A stretch of DNA of 53,267 nucleotides from an uncultured Lachnospiraceae bacterium (GCA_910588875.1 CAJURT010000027.1:1-53267); one strand, 5' to 3'; shown: positions 1 to 9,115, numbered from the stretch's first letter. Numbers and translations are program-made. The notes: generated by a model from the sequence alone, not told the origin.

Positions 1-2
1 AT

Positions 3-2114
3 TTATATTATGGCGCCAACCTGGGCAATGCCGAAATCATCCACCGGATTGTAAACTTGGATCGCGGCTTTTCCGGCAACCCCTATGAGGCAGAGGATGA
101 CCGCCGCTTCTCCCTGGACGTGCTCCCCCAGGAATACACCGCCGAAGGCAACGGCGATTACCGGATTCAGGGCATTGAGATCCGCCATCCCGATGGCAGT
201 AACTGCCTGCAGCTAAAATACCGCTCCCACCGGATTCTTCCAGGGAAATACAGCCTTCCCGGCCTTCCTGCCCTTTTTGCCAGAGATAACGCCAATGCTG
301 CCACCCTGGAGATTCTCCTGGCAGATGCCCCCGGAGGCGTGGAGGTAAAGCTGCTCTACGGTGTATTTCCCCAGTGTGACGTGATTACCCGGGCTGTGGA
401 GATCACCAACACCGGCACTGCCCGGATTGCCCTGAAAAAGGCCATGTCCTTAGAACTGGATTTCCCCAAACGCTCCCTGGATCTCATTCATTTTTACGGG
501 AGACACAACATGGAGCGGCAGACCGAGCGGCGTCCTGTGTGCCATGGCATCCAGACCATTGAGAGCAAGCGGGGGATGTCCAGCCACCACCACAATCCGG
601 CAGTCATTCTCTGTGACCGGACAGCCACAGAGGATTACGGAAGCTGTTACGGCGCTGTCTTTGTCTATAGCGGCAACTTCCAGTGCCAGGTGGAACTTGA
701 CCAGGCAGAACAGACCCGCCTGATTCTGGGCATCCACCACAGCAACTTTTCCTTCCGCTTAAATCCCAAAGAAAGCTTTACCACCCCGGAAGCGGTGCTG
801 ACCTACTCGGGAAACGGCTTACAGGAGATTTCCCATCACTTCCATGATGCCTTCCGCAAGCATCTGATCCGCAGCCCTCATGTGAACAGCCACCGTCCGG
901 TGCTGGTGAACAACTGGGAAGCCACCTACTTTGACTTTAATGAGAAAAAGCTTTACGGGATCGCCAAAGCCGCCAGGGAGATCGGCATTGAAATGTTTGT
1001 TCTTGACGACGGCTGGTTTGGCAAGAGGGATAATGATATCTCCGGGCTGGGAGACTGGTATGTGAATGAAAAAAAGATTCACGGCGGCCTGCCTGCCCTG
1101 GTAAAAAAGATCCACGGCCTGGGAATGAAGTTTGGTATCTGGATTGAACCGGAGATGATTTCCGAAGACAGCGACCTCTACCGCGCCCATCCGGACTGGT
1201 GCCTCAGGGTGCCTGGCCGCAATCCCATGACCAGCCGGGGGCAGCTGAACTTAGACGTATCCCGGAAAGAAGTGCGGGACTATGTTATGGGCCAGATCTT
1301 TCAGGTTCTGGATGCCTGTCACGTGGAATATGTGAAGTGGGACGTGAACCGGGCTGTGAGCAATGTCTATTCCTTAAGCCTGCCGGATGACCGCCAGGGG
1401 GAGGTGCTCCACCGCCATATGCTGGGAGTCTATGACATGATGGAACAGCTGGTAAGCCGCTACCCTAACCTGCTTTTGGAGACCTGCGCCGGAGGCGGCG
1501 GGCGGTTTGATGCAGGCATGCTCTACTACTCTCCCCAGATCTGGTGCAGCGACAACACGGATGCCATTGACCGGCTGGAGATCCAGTACGGAACCTCCTT
1601 TATCTATCCCGTCAGCGCCATGGGAGCCCATATCAGCGTATGCCCCAACCATCAGACCGGACGCACCACCCCCATGGATACCCGGGCAGCGGTTGCCATG
1701 TCCGGCACCTTTGGCTATGAACTGGATCTGGAACATATGACGGAGGAGGAAAAGGAACTGGCTGCAGCTCAGATTGCAGACTTTAAAGAGATAGAACCTC
1801 TCATTCAGACCGGAGATTACTATCGGATCACCGCTCCCGGAGATGAGAACAATGCGGTTATCTGGTCTTTTGTGTCCAGGGATAAGGGACAGTCCCTGGT
1901 ACTGGGCGTGATTCCCAGAAAATACGCCAATCCGCCTATCACCCTCATCCGCCTGAGAGGACTGGATCCGGAGGCCTTGTATGAGGAGAAGCGTACCGGG
2001 CAGATGTATACAGGGGCTGTGCTGATGCATGCAGGGATTCCGCTTCCGGTACCGGAGACGGATTATCAGGCAGTACGGTTTGACTTTGTGAGAAAACATT
2101 CCGTTCTTGAGTAA
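3..2114 (+). CDS. alpha-galactosidase, GH36 family (5' end outside window)
   Basis: This is a family 36 glycoside hydrolase that removes alpha-1,6-galactose from raffinose-type sugars, probably in the cytoplasm. The frame is open from base 3 and begins with LYYGANLGN, a typical piece of the N-terminal beta domain, so the true start lies upstream. The catalytic barrel is complete: VLDDGWFGKRDND, then GIWIEPEMIS, then YVKWDVNR with the nucleophile Asp, then ETCAGGGGRFDAG, and WCSDNTDA with the acid/base Asp. The C-terminal beta domain ends about 15 bases before a strong terminator hairpin. About 703 residues are visible, so few residues are missing compared with the usual 720-740. No sugar transport genes are visible beside it. 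The family assignment is secure. Confidence 0.96.
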   Translation, partial: LYYGANLGNAEIIHRIVNLDRGFSGNPYEAEDDRRFSLDVLPQEYTAEGNGDYRIQGIEIRHPDGSNCLQLKYRSHRILPGKYSLPGLPALFARDNANAATLEILLADAPGGVEVKLLYGVFPQCDVITRAVEITNTGTARIALKKAMSLELDFPKRSLDLIHFYGRHNMERQTERRPVCHGIQTIESKRGMSSHHHNPAVILCDRTATEDYGSCYGAVFVYSGNFQCQVELDQAEQTRLILGIHHSNFSFRLNPKESFTTPEAVLTYSGNGLQEISHHFHDAFRKHLIRSPHVNSHRPVLVNNWEATYFDFNEKKLYGIAKAAREIGIEMFVLDDGWFGKRDNDISGLGDWYVNEKKIHGGLPALVKKIHGLGMKFGIWIEPEMISEDSDLYRAHPDWCLRVPGRNPMTSRGQLNLDVSRKEVRDYVMGQIFQVLDACHVEYVKWDVNRAVSNVYSLSLPDDRQGEVLHRHMLGVYDMMEQLVSRYPNLLLETCAGGGGRFDAGMLYYSPQIWCSDNTDAIDRLEIQYGTSFIYPVSAMGAHISVCPNHQTGRTTPMDTRAAVAMSGTFGYELDLEHMTEEEKELAAAQIADFKEIEPLIQTGDYYRITAPGDENNAVIWSFVSRDKGQSLVLGVIPRKYANPPITLIRLRGLDPEALYEEKRTGQMYTGAVLMHAGIPLPVPETDYQAVRFDFVRKHSVLE

Positions 2115-2121
2115 TGCAGTG

Positions 2122-2156
2122 CTGCCGGCTAATTTTGACATTAGCCGGCAGTTTTA
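2122..2156 (+). terminator. intrinsic terminator of the alpha-galactosidase gene
   Basis: CTGCCGGCTAA pairs with TTAGCCGGCAG across an 8-base loop and is followed by TTTTAT. It starts about 7 bases after the stop codon. Confidence 0.85.
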
Positions 2157-2177
2157 TGCTTAACAATCCAATCCCGC

Positions 2178-2224
2178 AAAAACACACGCGCATCAAGGCT
2201 CCTGCCTTCCATGCGCGTGTGTTT
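2178..2224 (-). terminator. intrinsic terminator of ptsH
   Basis: AAACACACGCGCAT and ATGCGCGTGTGTTT form a perfect 14-base-pair stem. On the minus strand the stem is followed by TTTTTGC. It lies 41 bases past the ptsH stop and converges on the alpha-galactosidase terminator. Confidence 0.8.
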
Positions 2225-2264
2225 GTCCTTCTCTTTAGTACTTTATGTCTTCTGTTGGACGATA

Positions 2265-2531
2265 TTACATCTCACCCAAACCGCTCTCAATCGCCTGGCT
2301 CAAGGTCTCCATGGCAGCTGCCTCATCCTCGCCGTCACAGATCAGGGTAATCTCGGTGCCGGATTTGATGCCTGCTGCCATCACGTTCAGCACGCTCTTG
2401 GCAATGATTCTCTTCTCGCCGCACTCAATCAATACATCACATTTAAACTTCATCGCAGTCTGGGAAAGAACACCGGCGGGTCTCAAGTGCAGTCCGGATG
2501 GATTTACGATAGTTAAAGTCTTACTAAGCAT
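2265..2531 (-). CDS. ptsH: phosphocarrier protein HPr
   Basis: HPr takes a phosphate from enzyme I and passes it to the sugar-specific EIIA proteins of the PTS. The protein has 88 residues. The motif GLHLRPA places the phosphorylated His at position 15. AKSVLNVM places a Ser exactly at position 46, the site used by HPr kinase in Firmicutes for CcpA-dependent catabolite control. The ATG at 2531 was chosen over an upstream start because AAAAAGGAG lies just before it and numbering then matches the family. The gene stands alone with its own promoter and terminator. No ptsI is present nearby, which is common when HPr is encoded apart from enzyme I. A Crh-like paralogue is excluded by the His15. 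Confidence 0.95.
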   Translation of the reverse strand: MLSKTLTIVNPSGLHLRPAGVLSQTAMKFKCDVLIECGEKRIIAKSVLNVMAAGIKSGTEITLICDGEDEAAAMETLSQAIESGLGEM

Positions 2532-2603
2532 GGCACATTTCTCCTTTTTAATTGATTTATAATCCCTCAAATCCGTACTTTTCAGTACGAACCTCTCATT
2601 AAA

Positions 2604-2632
2604 ATTTTATTACAAATCGCGGTAGGTGTCAA
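2604..2632 (-). promoter_or_regulatory. sigma-A promoter of ptsH
   Basis: On the minus strand, TTGACA, a 17-base spacer and TAAAAT are followed by a leader of about 70 bases. The leader contains a small CGTACT/AGTACG hairpin ahead of the ribosome site. Confidence 0.75.
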
Positions 2633-2707
2633 GTTAAAAGACAGATTTCCCGGCATTTTTCACAAGATATTTGTAACTGTTTGGAAAATGGGCAGGGAAG
2701 GTATTTT

Positions 2708-3382
2708 TCAAGGGGTATGCCCTGTTTTTGAAAAAACACACCCACAATAGTTTTGGCGGTAAAGACGGTGCTTTTGGGACAATTCCACAGAACGGCGGTA
2801 ACCGTTCCTTTTCTTGAAATCAGAGGGAAGGTGCTTTACCGGATAGACGGCCTCCAGTTCTTCCCCAATCTCATTCAGCCATACGGCATTTTTCAGGGGG
2901 CTGATGGATAAGGTGGTGGTGAAATAATCAAAACCGCCTTCTGCTGCCAGCCTGGCGGTTTCTTCCATGCGCAAACGGTAGCATCTGTAACAGCGTTCCC
3001 CTCCTTCCGGTTCCTGTTCCAGGCCTTTGGCCATCCCGTAAAAACGCTGCGGCTCATAGGGGCCGGTTTCCAAACGGATCGGATAGAATCTGATGCCGCC
3101 CTCCTGCTGTGTCCCAGGATCCCCGGCAGTCCGGCAGCTTTTTGAAAGTTCCCGGATCAGGCGCTGTTGTTCCTGTATCCGCTTTTTGTATTCTTCTTCG
3201 GGGGAGATATTCGGGTTGTAATAAAATACGGTGATTTCAAAATATTGTGCCAGATATTCCAGCACATAGCTGCTGCATGGTGCACAGCAGCTGTGCAGAA
3301 AGAGCCGGGGAACCCGGCTCCTGTTCTCGTTCTCTTTTATAATTGCATCCAGTTCTTTCTGATAATTCCTGCGATTCATCAT
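2708..3382 (-). CDS. queH: epoxyqueuosine reductase QueH
   Basis: QueH (old name DUF208) reduces epoxyqueuosine to queuosine at the wobble base of tRNAs with GUN anticodons, replacing QueG. The 224-residue protein has the family's cysteine pattern: SCCAPC at residues 31-36 and CYRCYRLR near 131-138. These are expected to hold an iron-sulfur cluster and a neighbouring iron. A late NYCGCVFS motif follows. Length is normal. It starts 60 bases after rpoD on the same strand with no terminator between, so it probably shares the rpoD transcript. The N-terminal start overlaps a second Met (MM), so the exact start may shift by one codon. Confidence 0.92.
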   Translation of the reverse strand: MMNRRNYQKELDAIIKENENRSRVPRLFLHSCCAPCSSYVLEYLAQYFEITVFYYNPNISPEEEYKKRIQEQQRLIRELSKSCRTAGDPGTQQEGGIRFYPIRLETGPYEPQRFYGMAKGLEQEPEGGERCYRCYRLRMEETARLAAEGGFDYFTTTLSISPLKNAVWLNEIGEELEAVYPVKHLPSDFKKRNGYRRSVELSQKHRLYRQNYCGCVFSKTGHTP

Positions 3383-3442
3383 TCTCTCCCTGCCAAAATC
3401 CGGTACTTGGGGGCGTGTGTCTTCTTGTTCTCGGAAAGCAGC

Positions 3443-4570
3443 TTACAAAAAGTCCCGGATCCTCTTGCTCCGCACTGGGTTGCGCAGCTTGCGCAGCGCC
3501 TTGGCCTCAATCTGCCGGATTCTCTCACGGGTTACGTTAAACTCTTTGCCCACTTCCTCCAACGTCCTGGGATGTCCGTCCTCCAAGCCAAACCGGAGCA
3601 CAATCACCTGCCGTTCCCTTTCCTTTAAATCTCCCAGCAAAGCGTCAATGTGTTCCCTGAGCATTACGGACTCCACATTGCCCTCCGGCGTCACTACATT
3701 GTTATCTGCCACAAAATCACCTAAATTGGAGTCATCCTCCTCACCAATCGGTGTCTCCAAGGAAGCCGGCTCCCTGGCGATCTGCATGATCTCCATTACC
3801 TTTTCCTCTGACATATCCAATGCATCCGCCAATTCCGCAACCGATGGTTCATACCCCAATTCCAGGGTCAGCTTCCGCTGCATTTTGGACATCTTGTTGA
3901 TCGTCTCTACCATATGCACTGGCACACGGATGGTACGCGCCTGGTCTGCAAGAGCCCTGGTCACGGACTGCCGAATCCACCAAGTAGCATATGTACTTAG
4001 CTTATATCCTTTTGTATAATCGAACTTTTCTACACCTTTAATAAGCCCCAGGTTGCCTTCCTGAACCAGATCCAGAAAACTCATTCCTCTGCCAGTGTAG
4101 CGCTTCGCAATGCTGACAACCAGCCGCAGGTTCGCTTCGATAAGCCGTTCCTTGGCATGTTCATCACCTTCCGCCTTGCGCTTGGCCAAAATCAACTCCT
4201 CATCCGCACTGAGCAGGGGCACCGTGCCGATCTCCTTCAGATACATCCGCACCGGATCTTCTGTTCCGATCCCCTCAAGGAGATCCACTGCATCCAGGTC
4301 GATCTCTTCTGCCTCTTTTAAGAAGCTGTCATCCCCGACAAAATCATCATCCAAAAGGAGCGGGTCTTCCGCCATCAGGTTCTCGTCGATGATCGGGATC
4401 ACATCTACCCGCCGTTCTTCCAAATAGCTGTAAATCTGCTCCATCTGGTCAGGCGTCAGGTTATCCCCCATAAAAAAATCATTGATCTCTGCCACATCCA
4501 ATGCGTTATGCTTCGTCTTGGCAACTTCCACCAGCTTTTTCAGCTTTTCTAAAAAATTGTCTTTTTCCAC
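3443..4570 (-). CDS. rpoD: RNA polymerase primary sigma factor RpoD/SigA
   Basis: This is the housekeeping sigma factor, about 375 residues and close to B. subtilis SigA in length. Region 1.1 is at the N-terminus. Region 2 runs through NLRLVVSIAKRY, LVQEGNLGLIK and STYATWWIRQ. Region 3 follows. Region 4 has the helix-turn-helix TLEEVGKEFNVTRERIRQIE. The GTG at 4570 was preferred to the ATG at 4600 because AAAGGACG sits 8 bases before the GTG and the ATG has no ribosome site. An upstream consensus promoter supports a short leader. dnaG, the usual partner, is not next to it; a lipid kinase gene lies upstream instead. Confidence 0.96.
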   Translation of the reverse strand: MEKDNFLEKLKKLVEVAKTKHNALDVAEINDFFMGDNLTPDQMEQIYSYLEERRVDVIPIIDENLMAEDPLLLDDDFVGDDSFLKEAEEIDLDAVDLLEGIGTEDPVRMYLKEIGTVPLLSADEELILAKRKAEGDEHAKERLIEANLRLVVSIAKRYTGRGMSFLDLVQEGNLGLIKGVEKFDYTKGYKLSTYATWWIRQSVTRALADQARTIRVPVHMVETINKMSKMQRKLTLELGYEPSVAELADALDMSEEKVMEIMQIAREPASLETPIGEEDDSNLGDFVADNNVVTPEGNVESVMLREHIDALLGDLKERERQVIVLRFGLEDGHPRTLEEVGKEFNVTRERIRQIEAKALRKLRNPVRSKRIRDFL

Positions 4571-4619
4571 AAGTAACGTCCTTTCACTTAAAGGTAACAT
4601 AGAACTTATTCAACTAATT

Positions 4620-4648
4620 ATTATATATCAGTAATTTTCAAATTTCAA
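4620..4648 (-). promoter_or_regulatory. promoter of rpoD-queH
   Basis: TTGAAA, a 17-base spacer and TATAAT lie on the minus strand about 50 bases before the GTG start of rpoD. Confidence 0.7.
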
Positions 4649-4678
4649 CATCTACTTTCCATATTTCGTATAATTTTG

Positions 4679-5596
4679 CTATTTTTTCATGGTTTTCGGC
4701 AAAATTCTCCGAATACCGATCTGCTGGCAGAGATTCTCTATTTTTACAGAAGAATGGCTTCCCCCATACTCCCCGTCCAAAACCCAATCCACCATCTCTT
4801 CCCCCTCCACCGTCAGGGAGGAGGCTTTAAACTTGTGAACCAATTCACAAGCCTCATCCTTTAACAGAAGGCTGGATACAATACTGCTCAGTTCCAATGG
4901 TGTTTTAGGCATCTCAATCAGGAGAACCTCAAAAAGTCCGTCACACAAAGACACATTTTGCTTCACCAGCCCCTTAAACCCTCCGACGCTGATGGTATTG
5001 GTTACCATGCCAAAGATAAAATCCCCTTCATAACACACTCCCTCCCCCGCAATCCGCAGAGGATATGATTTGATAGAGGACAAACTCTTCACGCCTTCCA
5101 GGACATAAGCCTGGTGCCCCAGCAAATTTTTCTTATCCTGGGAGGTCAGATAAGAAACCTCGGTAAAAGCGCCAAAGCCTGCCACATATACAAAATACCT
5201 GTCCCTGTCGAATCTTCCGATATCGATAAGATAGGGTTCCCCCTCCGCTGCTGCCAATGCCGCTGTTGCCATCTGGCGGGGAATCTTCAGGCTTGCTGCA
5301 AAATCATTGGTGGAACCGGCAGGGATATATCCCAGTTCAGGGCGGTGCTCTAATTCCATCAGCCCGGAAATCGTCTCGTTTAAGGTTCCGTCACCGCCGC
5401 TGCACACAACCAGATCCACACTGCCCCCGTATCGCGCCGCCGCCTCTTTGGCCTCCATGGCCTGCTGGGTAATATGCACCTGGATCTCGTAACCTTGCTT
5501 AGCAAAAATATCCAATATCTCCAAAAGCCGGTTCTTAATCTGTGCCTTGCCGGATTTCGGGTTGATCACCAAAAGCATTTTTCCGTTTTTTTCCAT
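4679..5596 (-). CDS. diacylglycerol/sphingosine kinase family lipid kinase
   Basis: This is a YegS/DgkB-type lipid kinase that phosphorylates a membrane lipid, probably diacylglycerol, using ATP. The N-terminal nucleotide domain has VINPKSGKA and the family signature GGDGTLNE. It is followed by GYIPAGSTNDFA. The C-terminal beta-sandwich domain has VDWVLDGEYGG. About 305 residues is normal for the family. The ATG at 5596 was chosen because AGGGAGGTG lies 8-10 bases before it; the GTG at 5608 lies inside that ribosome site. It follows mutY by 28 bases and appears to be the last gene of the argF-birA-mutY run. The lipid substrate cannot be read from sequence. Confidence 0.88.
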   Translation of the reverse strand: MEKNGKMLLVINPKSGKAQIKNRLLEILDIFAKQGYEIQVHITQQAMEAKEAAARYGGSVDLVVCSGGDGTLNETISGLMELEHRPELGYIPAGSTNDFAASLKIPRQMATAALAAAEGEPYLIDIGRFDRDRYFVYVAGFGAFTEVSYLTSQDKKNLLGHQAYVLEGVKSLSSIKSYPLRIAGEGVCYEGDFIFGMVTNTISVGGFKGLVKQNVSLCDGLFEVLLIEMPKTPLELSSIVSSLLLKDEACELVHKFKASSLTVEGEEMVDWVLDGEYGGSHSSVKIENLCQQIGIRRILPKTMKK

Positions 5597-5624
5597 GCCA
5601 ATACTCACCTCCCTTTCATTATCC

Positions 5625-6734
5625 TCATTTTATCAGCTTTGTATACCTGGCAAACGCATTCGGCAGCGGATAAGTTGCCTTTAATTCTTCCTTTTCCGCT
5701 CTGATATACTCTTTAGGCATCCCCTTTGCCAAGCAGACCCGGTATCCAACCATATGCCACTCCACATGGGAAAATATATGTTTTGCCGTTGGGAGGGGTT
5801 CACAAGCCAGGATATCCTCCGAGGCCAGGCCGAAAGCAGCTGCCAGCTGACCGGGAAGTAAATGCCCCTCCGCATTAGGCAGTTCATATAGGGAGGCCAG
5901 AAGCCCCGTCCCCTTCCTCTTGCGGAGCCCAATCTGCCCCTGATATTCCAGGATACAAACCGTCCGTTTCTCGCATCTGCGTTTTGGGGGAGGAGACTTT
6001 ACCGGTATCACATCTGTGAGTTCTTCATGGAAAGCCAGGCATAGCTTTGCCAACGGGCATTCTTCACATCTTGGCTTACCCTTTGGCAGGCAGATTGTCT
6101 CCCCCAGTTCCATGATTCCCTGGTTAAAGGAACCTGCATCCTGCTTTGGCATCGTCTCTGCCAGCAGAGCCTCTATCCTCCTTCTTGTCGGCTGTTTCAA
6201 AATATCTTCCCTGCTTGCCAGGATCCGGGAAACCACCCGCAGCACATTGCCGTCTACCGCCGGGACTGCTTCGCCAAAAGCTATGGAGGCAATCGCCCCA
6301 GCCGTATAGCTGCCAACCCCTGGCAGCTTTACCAGTTCCCGGTAACACAAAGGCATCTCTCCCCTATAATCAAGGACTATCTGTTGTGCCGCCTTCTTCA
6401 GGTTCCTTGCCCGGTTATAATACCCCAGGCCTTCCCACAGCTTCATCAGACGGTCATCCTCCACTTCCGCCAGTTCCGCCACTCCCGGGATCTCCCTCAT
6501 AAACCGGTCAAAATAAGGCTTCACAGCCTCTATCCTGGTCTGCTGCAGCATAATCTCTGAAATCCAGACGCGGTACGGCTGCGGATTTTCTCTCCAGGGC
6601 AGTTCCCGTGCATTCCCATGGTACCATGCCAGCAGCGGTTTATTCGCCAGGCCCAGTCGTTCCCTCTCTGAAAGCCCTCTGTCCCCCTCCTTCGGCATAA
6701 CCGCCTTTGCCGCCTCTGTCTGATCTTTACACAT
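5625..6734 (-). CDS. mutY: A/G-specific adenine glycosylase MutY
   Basis: MutY removes adenine mispaired with 8-oxoguanine. The helix-hairpin-helix GD region shows ISEIMLQQTRIEAV with the catalytic Glu, LPGVGSYTAGAI for the hairpin, and VDGNVLRV with the catalytic Asp. The iron-sulfur loop is ICLPKGKPRCEECPLAKLC, spaced C-x7-C-x2-C-x5-C, one residue longer in the first gap than the common pattern. A C-terminal NUDIX-like domain that recognises 8-oxoguanine follows, ending near FARYTKL. The start overlaps the end of birA by 8 bases, which suggests translational coupling. At 369 residues the protein is full length. Confidence 0.95.
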   Translation of the reverse strand: MCKDQTEAAKAVMPKEGDRGLSERERLGLANKPLLAWYHGNARELPWRENPQPYRVWISEIMLQQTRIEAVKPYFDRFMREIPGVAELAEVEDDRLMKLWEGLGYYNRARNLKKAAQQIVLDYRGEMPLCYRELVKLPGVGSYTAGAIASIAFGEAVPAVDGNVLRVVSRILASREDILKQPTRRRIEALLAETMPKQDAGSFNQGIMELGETICLPKGKPRCEECPLAKLCLAFHEELTDVIPVKSPPPKRRCEKRTVCILEYQGQIGLRKRKGTGLLASLYELPNAEGHLLPGQLAAAFGLASEDILACEPLPTAKHIFSHVEWHMVGYRVCLAKGMPKEYIRAEKEELKATYPLPNAFARYTKLIK

Positions 6735-7707
6735 AGCTATAAATCCCCCGCACAGACACCTCCCCGGACATGACCGTGCGCACCCCGTCCTCTGTCTCTA
6801 CCAGAAGTTCCCCTCGTTCATTGATTCCCCGGCAAATGCCGGTATAAGTATCCCCGGGGGACAGGACTTTTACCTCCCTGCCTCTGTTAATCAGATTCCG
6901 GCTGTATTCCTCGATCAATAAACTCAGATCCAGGGTCTCTAAAAATTTCCCGTAATAACCCTCCCATGCCTCTGCCACTGCCGCTGTCAGGGCAGCACGG
7001 TTTACAGGCGCATCCGTGCACAAAGACAAGGATGTGGCCTTGTCCCGGATCTCCTCCGGAAATTCCGTGGCCCCCACATTAATGCCGATCCCCACCACCA
7101 CATAGTGGATGCTCTCCATCTCCGTACTCATCTCTGTCAGGATCCCGCATACCTTCTTTCCCTCCAGAACCACATCATTTGGCCATTTAATCTGCCCCTC
7201 CAGCCCACTGACACGGCGGATTGCCGCCTCCACCGCCATCGCTGCCACCAGCGTCAGCATAGACGCACACTCCGGCGGAATCTGGGGGCGGAGCAGTAAA
7301 CTCATCCAAACCCCTCCCCCATTGGAAGAAACCCAGGATCTCCCCCTGCGCCCCTTCCCGGCATTCTGCTCCAAGGCAACCACCAAGGTTCCGTCCGGAG
7401 CCCCTTGCTCTGCACGGCGCTTGGCTTCATTGTTCGTGGAATCCACTATATCCAGGAATACCAGGTTTTGCCCGACCCGGCCTGTATGCAGCACGCTGCA
7501 GATCTCCTCCCCGGTGAACACATCCCCGCTTTCCCTCAGACGGTAGCCCCGGTTGCGGACTGCCTCAATCTCATATCCGTCCTCCTGAAGCTGCCGGATC
7601 ACCTTCCATACTGCGGTTCTTGATACCCCCAGCAGTTCACACAGTTCCTGCCCCGACACATAACCTTGCCTGCTCTTTAATATTTTCAATATCTCTGTTT
7701 TCACCAT
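6727..7707 (-). CDS. birA: bifunctional biotin-[acetyl-CoA-carboxylase] ligase / biotin repressor BirA
   Basis: BirA attaches biotin to carrier proteins and, in its long form, represses biotin genes. The N-terminal winged helix is present (QELCELLGVSRTAVWKVIRQ). The ligase core has QNAGKGRRGRSW for biotinyl-AMP binding and IKWPNDVV. A C-terminal SH3-like domain ends the protein. Its likely client, the biotin carrier protein at 35.2 kb, lies in this window. The ATG at 7707 overlaps the TAA of the upstream gene (TAATG). An adjacent GTG at 7704 has better spacing, 5 bases from GGAGG, and may be the real start. No BirA operator was recognised in the window. Confidence 0.94.
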   Translation of the reverse strand: MVKTEILKILKSRQGYVSGQELCELLGVSRTAVWKVIRQLQEDGYEIEAVRNRGYRLRESGDVFTGEEICSVLHTGRVGQNLVFLDIVDSTNNEAKRRAEQGAPDGTLVVALEQNAGKGRRGRSWVSSNGGGVWMSLLLRPQIPPECASMLTLVAAMAVEAAIRRVSGLEGQIKWPNDVVLEGKKVCGILTEMSTEMESIHYVVVGIGINVGATEFPEEIRDKATSLSLCTDAPVNRAALTAAVAEAWEGYYGKFLETLDLSLLIEEYSRNLINRGREVKVLSPGDTYTGICRGINERGELLVETEDGVRTVMSGEVSVRGIYSYV

Positions 7708-8012
7708 TACCTCCGGATACTGACAGCGCTTGCCGCTCCGATCCCTATCAAAATCACGGCAAGCACACATAAAGCGGCGCCATTTATCTTCCGCTTCTTA
7801 TCCCTGCCGCTGTTTTTCAGCCGATACCAGCCACTGACGGCATTAAGCAGCCCAGCCAGCCAGAAAATAACCGGAAACAGGAACTGATTCTTTTCCGGTT
7901 CCAGAAACGCCAGTACCGCACAGGCCACTACCAGAATCCCTACTACAATATGCAGAAGATCCAGCATCATCGCTTCATTGCGATGATTTCGTTTCTTTTC
8001 CTGATTCGCCAT
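7707..8012 (-). CDS. small membrane protein, three transmembrane segments
   Basis: This 101-residue protein has a basic, polar N-terminus (about 15 residues) followed by three hydrophobic segments. They lie near residues 18-40 (LLHIVVGILVVACAVLAFL), 44-62 (FLFPVIFWLAGLLNAVSGW) and 80-98 (ALCVLAVILIGIGAAS). A short lysine/arginine-rich loop (KNSGRDKKRK) separates the last two and should face the cytoplasm. It fits a family of uncharacterised small Lachnospiraceae membrane proteins, recalled but not confirmed. It lies 3 bases after argF and overlaps birA by one base, so it is co-transcribed and probably coupled to birA. No function is proposed. Confidence 0.8.
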   Translation of the reverse strand: MANQEKKRNHRNEAMMLDLLHIVVGILVVACAVLAFLEPEKNQFLFPVIFWLAGLLNAVSGWYRLKNSGRDKKRKINGAALCVLAVILIGIGAASAVSIRR

Positions 8013-8015
8013 GCC

Positions 8016-9011
8016 CTACTCCTGTTTCCCAAGGGTTGCTGCCATCACAGCCTTAATTGTATGCATACGGTTCTCCGCCTCATCAAACACCTTCGATTGG
8101 GCCGATTCAAACACCTCATCTGTTACTTCCATCTCCGTAATCCCAAACCGCTCCCCCATCTCCTTACCGATTTTGGTCTTCAAATCATGGAAAGCAGGCA
8201 GGCAATGGAGAAAGATCGCCTTTTCCCCTGCATTGCCCATCACCTCCCCAGTCACCCGGTAGGGGGCCAGTTCGCGGATCCTCTCCTCCCATACTTCCTC
8301 TGCCTCTCCCATGGACACCCACACGTCTGTGTAAATCACATCTGCCCCGGCTGTCCCTGCCTCCCTGTCCGTTGTGAGGGTAATGCTTCCTCCGGAAGCT
8401 TTTGCATACTCCCTGCACTCGTTGACCAGCACGGGATCCGGGAAATATTTTTCCGGCGCACATGCCACAAAATCCATACCCAGCTTTGCGCAGCCTACCA
8501 TCAGGGAATTTCCCATGTTATAGCGGGCATCCCCCATGTAAACCAGCTTAATCCCCTTCAGCCTTCCGAAATTTTCCCGTATGGTCAGCATGTCCGCCAG
8601 GATCTGTGTCGGATGGTACTCATTCGTCAGGCCATTCCATACGGGGACACCCGCATAACGGGCCAGTTCCTCAACAATCTCCTGGCCGTATCCGCGGTAT
8701 TCAATCCCATCATAAATCCGCCCCAGCACCCGGGCGGTATCTGCAATGCTCTCCTTCTTGCCGATCTGGGAGCCGGAGGGATCCAAATAGGTGCTCCCCA
8801 TCCCCAGGTCATGTGCCGCCACCTCAAAAGAGCAGCGCGTCCTGGTGCTTGTCTTCTCAAAGATCAGCGCTATATTCTTCCCCTTGCAAAGTTCAGCCGG
8901 GATCCCTGCCTTTTTCTTCGCCTTTAACTCTGCAGCAAAATCAAGCAGATATAAAATCTCCTCTGCCGTAAAATCCTTTAATGTAAGAAAACTTCTTCCT
9001 TTTAAACTCAT
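8016..9011 (-). CDS. argF: ornithine carbamoyltransferase
   Basis: It transfers the carbamoyl group from carbamoyl phosphate to ornithine to make citrulline. It could act in arginine synthesis or, in reverse, in the deiminase pathway. STRTRCSFE at residues 55-63 binds carbamoyl phosphate. The HPTQ motif is at about 133-136, and HCLPAF at 269-274 carries the catalytic Cys. The 331 residues match the family. No arcA, arcC or other arg genes are adjacent, so the direction of use is not settled by context. It leads a run with the small membrane protein, birA, mutY and the lipid kinase. Confidence 0.95.
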   Translation of the reverse strand: MSLKGRSFLTLKDFTAEEILYLLDFAAELKAKKKAGIPAELCKGKNIALIFEKTSTRTRCSFEVAAHDLGMGSTYLDPSGSQIGKKESIADTARVLGRIYDGIEYRGYGQEIVEELARYAGVPVWNGLTNEYHPTQILADMLTIRENFGRLKGIKLVYMGDARYNMGNSLMVGCAKLGMDFVACAPEKYFPDPVLVNECREYAKASGGSITLTTDREAGTAGADVIYTDVWVSMGEAEEVWEERIRELAPYRVTGEVMGNAGEKAIFLHCLPAFHDLKTKIGKEMGERFGITEMEVTDEVFESAQSKVFDEAENRMHTIKAVMAATLGKQE

Positions 9012-9055
9012 AAATGCTTCCTCCAGATGTTTAATTACTTCTATTCATTATCTAT

Positions 9056-9084
9056 AACTTACTATAACAGACACCTTCTGTCAA
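9056..9084 (-). promoter_or_regulatory. possible promoter of argF
   Basis: There is a perfect TTGACA on the minus strand, but the -10 at 17 bases (TAAGTT) is weak. The -35 touches the tail of the upstream terminator. No clear ArgR box was found. Confidence 0.4.
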
Positions 9085-9115
9085 GAAAAGCCATCTCCGT
9101 TTTTTGGGAAATGGC
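9083..9115 (-). terminator. intrinsic terminator of nfeD-SPFH
   Basis: GCCATTTCC pairs with GGAGATGGC with one G-T pair, followed by TTTTCTT on the minus strand. It lies about 30 bases after the SPFH gene stop. Confidence 0.75.

Noticed and set aside
2581..2600. CGTACT/AGTACG hairpin in the ptsH leader considered as riboswitch or attenuator
   Set aside because: Six base pairs with a 4-base loop and no alternative pairing is too small for a switch.
7950..8927. A 325-residue plus-strand open frame
   Set aside because: It is the antisense shadow of argF, whose catalytic motifs are intact.
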